From positions 1-64,000 of the forward strand of contig WHVD01000149.1 in NCBI GenBank assembly GCA_015178975.1: a stretch of DNA of 64,000 nt, given 5' to 3'. Below the pieces are notes generated by a model. It searched no databases. It worked only from the letters and a program-made list of their open reading frames with translations, and was not told the origin of the DNA. Of this stretch, positions 59,306-64,000 are shown one piece after another. The number at the start of each line of letters is the position of its first letter. The first letter of the stretch is position 1. Source of the DNA: Hysterangium stoloniferum. Lineage: Eukaryota; Basidiomycota; Agaricomycetes; Hysterangiales; Hysterangiaceae. Position numbers and translations under genes: made by a program.

Positions 59306-61941
59306 TTAACTCTCCGACTTCTCCGGTTCGTCACACTTCGAGCTGGCCTCGCCCACTAGCTCTGCCGACTTCCTGGTTGGTAATCGGAGATCACGGACAA
59401 GAAGCGCAGAAAGCGTAGAAAGTCCAGCTGCCGGCACACTGAGGATAAAAATGAAACGAAGTGAAAGCTGTAAAGTAAAATATTCAAGTCAGGTTCAAAT
59501 TGTCAAAGGCGGCGCGGAAAAGACAGAAAGTGGAACGGACGTACAACATAGGCACGAATGACGCGAGTACGTTGGTCCATGGGGAGCTGCCAAATGGAAT
59601 CTATGGAGTGCATGATCAAGTCGAATGGTGCATCTGGGGCGAGTTGTTTCAAAGTCGTGGCGAGCTGTCAGATTCAAATGTTGTAATGTTTTTTCCAAGT
59701 GAGTGTGTGCTTGAGATATTGTTTTTAGGTTTCTAACCGTACCTTGTTCGTGAACAGAGCGTTCCCCATGGCTAGCCCGACCATTTGGCCAATGAACCCT
59801 ATAAAGTTCACTAATGACGTTGCATATCGGATATCGGTGATACTTTCTCGACATTCAGCTGCGGTTCACGATGAAAAGTCTTCAAATTGCTGCCCGTCGT
59901 AAGCACATGCGTTAAACGTACCGTTTACCGCCAACATAGGCAGCTGCATTGTAGCACCAATACTAACAGCCCATAAAATCTGATATCCAGCCAATCGTGC
60001 TCTTGACGTGTTTTCGTTAGTCGTACATTCCAACCCGCTGTAGATAGCAATATAAGCCCGAGCCATGATTTGGGCGTTATCGAATGTACTCACCCCCCCA
60101 CTGCACCCAAAAGTGGCATCAAGACAAGTATATGCCAATATCTTCCCACCTTTCCGATCATGATCCCAGTGAATGTCGCGACACTGGATACAACGAGAGA
60201 AAAAGGGAGGATGTTCAGGCCAGATTGGGTAGGGCTGTCACCTGGCGTATGCCATCAATGCTGTGGGGCAATGAAGATATCCAAGAAGAGGGTAGGATAC
60301 CTTTCACAGCCTGATACCACGTTGCGAGATAGACCGAGCCTAACCTATATATAATCATGCACCGAATTTGCTCCTGAGCCTCTGAGAATCTTACGTTGAA
60401 TTCATCCAGATAAAGCAATTAGCCAGCAGGAGCCCGATGACGCTCCTATTTCTCAATAAATGGAGCGGCAGAATGGCTTCAGTACCTCGATAGCAGGACC
60501 AAGTGAGTAATAAAGCCAGGAGGACACCGGATGTGATAAAGGGCTGGCGATCGCATCACGAATAAGATGAGCCTAAAAATTCATTTATGAAAACAGGAAA
60601 ACTTGCAGCAATTATATGTACGCTATTCCATGGGTGAATATTACCACCCGCTACCAAAGGATACAGGAACGATATGGTCATTGCAATTACCAACACGGCA
60701 CCTGAAAAGTTGAGCGAGATTACTATTGAAAGAAATGCCATTCCTGACAGTATTCTGACTCACCAACATAGTCAATGCCACGCATAACTTTCCACCCTTG
60801 ACGATTGTCTGGTTTTGGAGGCGCTGGATAATTGGGAAAATTGATAAAAATAACAATCTGGTATGATAAGCTGCCCGATGCACACTCCGGGTGTCAGAAA
60901 AGAACACATACAGCTGCGATTGCACCAACTGAAGAGGATTGTCGATAGCAGATTAGTTCTCAATGGTTTCTATTGATGGTTACGACACACTGACTTGGAA
61001 TATTCTGGAATTTCCATGTCAGTAACGCGATGATTTGAACATGAAATCGAAAATACGATAAAGAAACACCATCGCCATGTTACGTGTTGTGTGAATGCTC
61101 CGCCCACAAGTGGGCCTGTTGCGGGAACAGAAAGAACTTGAGCAGACGAGTAGAGCTATATAAAGAGGATTGTTACCTATCACCGAGCTAAACCCAAACG
61201 TGGCACCTCCAATACCCAAGAGTGTTGCACGTTTCTCGAGAGTCGCAATCTACATTGGTGCAATGAGCGGTGAAGATCTTTAAAAACAGCAGACAAACCT
61301 GTGAAATAGCTGCGATTATGCAGACAAATAGGCCCGCTGCGCCAATACCTGCTACACCTCTGCCAAAGAGGAGAAAGTTCATCTTTAGGAACGGTTCATG
61401 AGCCTTCTCTAGTGTATAGGATAACTCCGATATTCACACTCGACGCAATGCCACAGAGCAGACTTCCTAGTTCGAATACGACGATGCTTGCCATGATGAC
61501 ATATTTTATGGGTAACAGGTTCAGGAGTTGGCCAAATATCTATAATTCATCTGTCTGGGTAAGTTGTGTCTTACATAAAGACAACGACGTACAATCATGA
61601 AACTAGCCATCGTCAAAAAATAAGCATTAGGGATCCAAGAGATCTGCAACCGAGGCCTTGTTGGTATGTTACCCGCGATGACTTTCTCTGGGATGATTAC
61701 CTCGGACAGTGCACCGAATTCATTGACAATTTGTGGAATCGCCGTCGCTAAGGAAAACTTCAGGAGACGGTAAAATTCACCAATAAAATGATTTACTTAG
61801 AATTAACTGATCTAAGTCTGGCAGAAAGAAACACAGAAGGAGTCCACAGAATACAACGTAGAGTAAATATCCTTCCAAGTGATCGTTTGTAGACTCGTGG
61901 TCGTTCTGGGAGGTAGCTTGAACTTCTGAGCTAGGTCCCAT
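59306..61941 (-). CDS. MFS transporter, DHA2 type, paralogue of the 21924-24548 gene
   Basis: Read on the minus strand from an ATG at 61941-61939, the gene follows the same exon-intron plan as the paralogue. It carries [66 protein letters not shown], the final spans and a hydrophilic Glu/Lys/Ser tail ending at a TAA at 59306-59308. The 10-nt microexon is also present (near 61010). I followed the reading through all introns without a compelling break, but did not sum every exon, so intactness is likely rather than shown. A longer N-terminus aligned with the paralogue would need a start upstream, where the matching codon is TTG, so the internal ATG is the best start. Substrate unknown. Confidence 0.78.
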
Positions 61942-64000
61942 TTCTGGGTGAGGAGGCGTTGAGGAAAGGGAACCGAGGTCCAAAGCAGAGCTCGAGGGAG
62001 GGCTTTATACGACAACCTCTCGAAGATGCTCTCAAGATGCTTTTCGTCCAATGATCGTTGCCCGGGGTACGAGTACCCCAGCCTGAGCTATATCTGCAAT
62101 TGTCTTCGAGGGCAAATTTTTCGAGAAGGATTGGTGTTTGAAGCCTTGGGTTACATCATTCACTTGGCGGCCACAATTTCGGCTGTATATCTGGGTGAGG
62201 TGGTGGCTGCCCTGTCAGTGCGTCATAGGAAATGACTCGTTTTTCTTAGAGTGCCCATTACCAGTGAGATTTTTGAGGCATAGGCGAAACTCAAATGAAA
62301 TGGTTTTAGCTCATATAGATGATGAAAGTGAAGTTGACATGATTGCTTCGATGTTTACCTGTTTTGGCAGCTGAGCGCGAGCTTTCACCGATACGAACCC
62401 GATACGAACCCGATACGAAACCGATTACTGTAGTAATCCACGGGCTCGAATACTTCTTCATCTTCTTCTCCTTCTCCTCTTCCTGTTTGTTTTTCTTCGT
62501 TGGAGCGGTAGAACTTCAGACAAGTAGCCAGCCCACAGGTCATTTTGCAGGTTCTAAATTGGTCGTTGCCGCTCGGATATGTCCACTCAGCCTTGGCGGG
62601 CTAAGGTGTGGAAGCTCAATATTGAGTTGCCCCGCTTTATGGGGCCCAGGGACCGACACAAAAAGAGTCGGGGGGGGGGGATAAACTAAAAACACCAAGG
62701 GCGGCAAGGTCGCGGAGGTGTATCTGGAGATCGGATCCTAGATATAAAATCCACTGTAACCACAACCTTAGTAGTCGTGTGGCGATCAGGGGTTGAGGTG
62801 GCAGTGACAGGTCGCTGGAAGGAACACGTGCTAGGGAGGAATGATAGTGTTCTTACGGAGGAATGACTGTAGCAGGTGATGTTGATCAAAACACAACTTC
62901 TGTAGTGTTGATGGCCTCGGTTACGTTCGCAGTCTCAACCGTGTAGCCATCTATATACTCCAGTGTACATGACTCAGGTGACGAAGGGCTACACATAAAC
63001 TTACATACATACGGTTTAAAATGTTTAAAATGGTGATATAGATAGAACGGTTGGAGGGCTTCTGTCGATCTCCAAACAAAACAGGCGTTTGCGATCTGGA
63101 TAAACGATGGAGAATGAAAGGTGCATGTTGATATATTATACACTGTATATCGCATAAATACTATACCGCAGTTCAAAAGACAAAGACACTCTTACTTTGC
63201 AAATACGAAGGCGTCATTAGAGTGAGGTTTGACGGTGAGGGGGATCTTGAAAAATACAATTAAAGCGCAGCGCAAAAGAATAGATGGTGAACTGAGAAGT
63301 ATCTACAGTTTTGAAGTTCTTTGTTCCCCCGAGCCTCTTCTGCACCCGTCCCATTGAAACTCCAAACTAATAGTGTAACCGCATACTGAGAATGAATCAT
63401 TTGGTAGGGATCCATCGTCTCGGATACCTTCTGTATATCCTGATTCGTTCTTCCAATATCGTCGTACAATCTTCGTCGCCATGCTTCGCCGTCTCGCAAA
63501 GAAGTTCTCGTCTTCGATAGCGGGAGATTCTTAGATGATATCTTGGGTATTTTTAGCGTTTAGCAAGCCCCTTCACACATAGATGAACTACCAGGGGATT
63601 ACGCCGTTCCGATCGTATGCAAAGGGAAGTATGTCCGATTGGTTTTGTCATCTGTAAGGACATCAGTGAAGGTTTATTGGAAGGAAATATCACTCGCGTG
63701 ATTAAAGCTCTTTAAATGATGTAAACTGAGCTAAAATATAAAATTCAATATCTCTTTTTAAATTCTGAAAGCGAATGAAAACAATGAACCAGTCATTTGA
63801 GGATTCAACGCTTTCCGAAAACTATCCAAACGGCTTTTTTTTACTTCTTCTTTTCTCTTCTTTTTATTTTTTTACAGCGCTTTCAGAGCAAAATGAGAAT
63901 CAGAGTTTTATTTTGATAACGTGACACCCGTCATTCTCAATTTGGGAATTGGTTGTTCAACGCGGGATCAAGAAGACACTGTGGATACCCTTGTGACATA
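61942..64000. other. Intergenic, no gene recognised
   Basis: No supported gene. The 11-base unit GATACGAACCC is repeated about three times at 62389-62424. Short minus-strand frames at 62686-63176 and 63260-63499 have no recognisable domains. Confidence 0.4.
62389..62424 (+). repeat. Tandem 11-base repeat
   Basis: CGATACGAACC-type units, about three copies in a row, the last one imperfect. Confidence 0.85.

Noticed and set aside
1-64000. CRISPR array, rRNA or complete tRNA genes
   Set aside because: No regularly spaced identical repeats, no rRNA-like conserved blocks, and no sequence that folds as a tRNA were seen on inspection.

Overview
The window looks like nuclear DNA of a filamentous basidiomycete, most likely an Agaricomycete. 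Genes are split by many 50-65 bp GT-AG introns. The protein set is fungal: a BCS1-like AAA protein, Elp6, DHA2-type MFS transporters, Zn2Cys6 proteins and an F-box-like protein. The left end carries a Ty3/gypsy element with a chromodomain. There are no bacterial-style operons.

Layout. 1-8794 (minus strand): a decayed Ty3/gypsy retrotransposon with gag, protease, RT/RNase H, integrase plus chromodomain, a primer-binding site, a 5' LTR, and a further ORF running off the left edge. 8.8-11.5 kb: LTR remnants and degenerate repeats. 13.3-15.4 kb: an intact nine-exon BCS1-like AAA ATPase gene with one probable GC-AG intron. 16.9-17.3 kb: the C-terminal part of a membrane protein. 19.2-20.2 kb: Elp6. 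21.9-24.5 kb: an intact 18-exon MFS transporter gene (553 aa). 25.2-47.8 kb: a complex segmental duplication. 49.9-51.6 kb: a branched-chain 2-oxoacid dehydrogenase E2 gene, with a broken partial copy at 52.6-53.0 kb. 53.5-54.5 kb: an F-box-like gene. 55.3-57.2 kb: a large disordered basidiomycete-type protein. 59.3-61.9 kb: a second MFS transporter, paralogous to the first and on the opposite strand.

The most unusual feature is the 25.2-47.8 kb region. It holds three apparently intact copies of one gene (26010-28119 minus, 39131-41251 plus, 44753-47061 plus) and a truncated fourth (42367-42985 minus). Each intact copy encodes a protein with five consecutive canonical Zn2Cys6 binuclear clusters (C-x2-C-x6-C-x5-C-x2-C-x6..8-C), then a Cys-rich tail and a Pro/Ser-rich C-terminus. 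Most fungal proteins of this class have a single cluster. The first two copies sit in 5.5 kb arms of a large inverted repeat. The third is a mosaic of the other two types, with an in-frame 199 bp duplication that adds an exon. A Sec2-like Rab GEF pseudogene lies across the breakpoint of one arm.

Gene models were assembled by hand. I required GT-AG (or GC-AG) borders, conserved phase and a total coding length divisible by three. Four genes were summed exon by exon this way: BCS1-like 527 aa, MFS A 553 aa, E2 514 aa, and the three Zn2Cys6 proteins 569, 572 and 616 aa. The second MFS gene was followed by homology only. Family names rest on recognised motifs, not on database searches.
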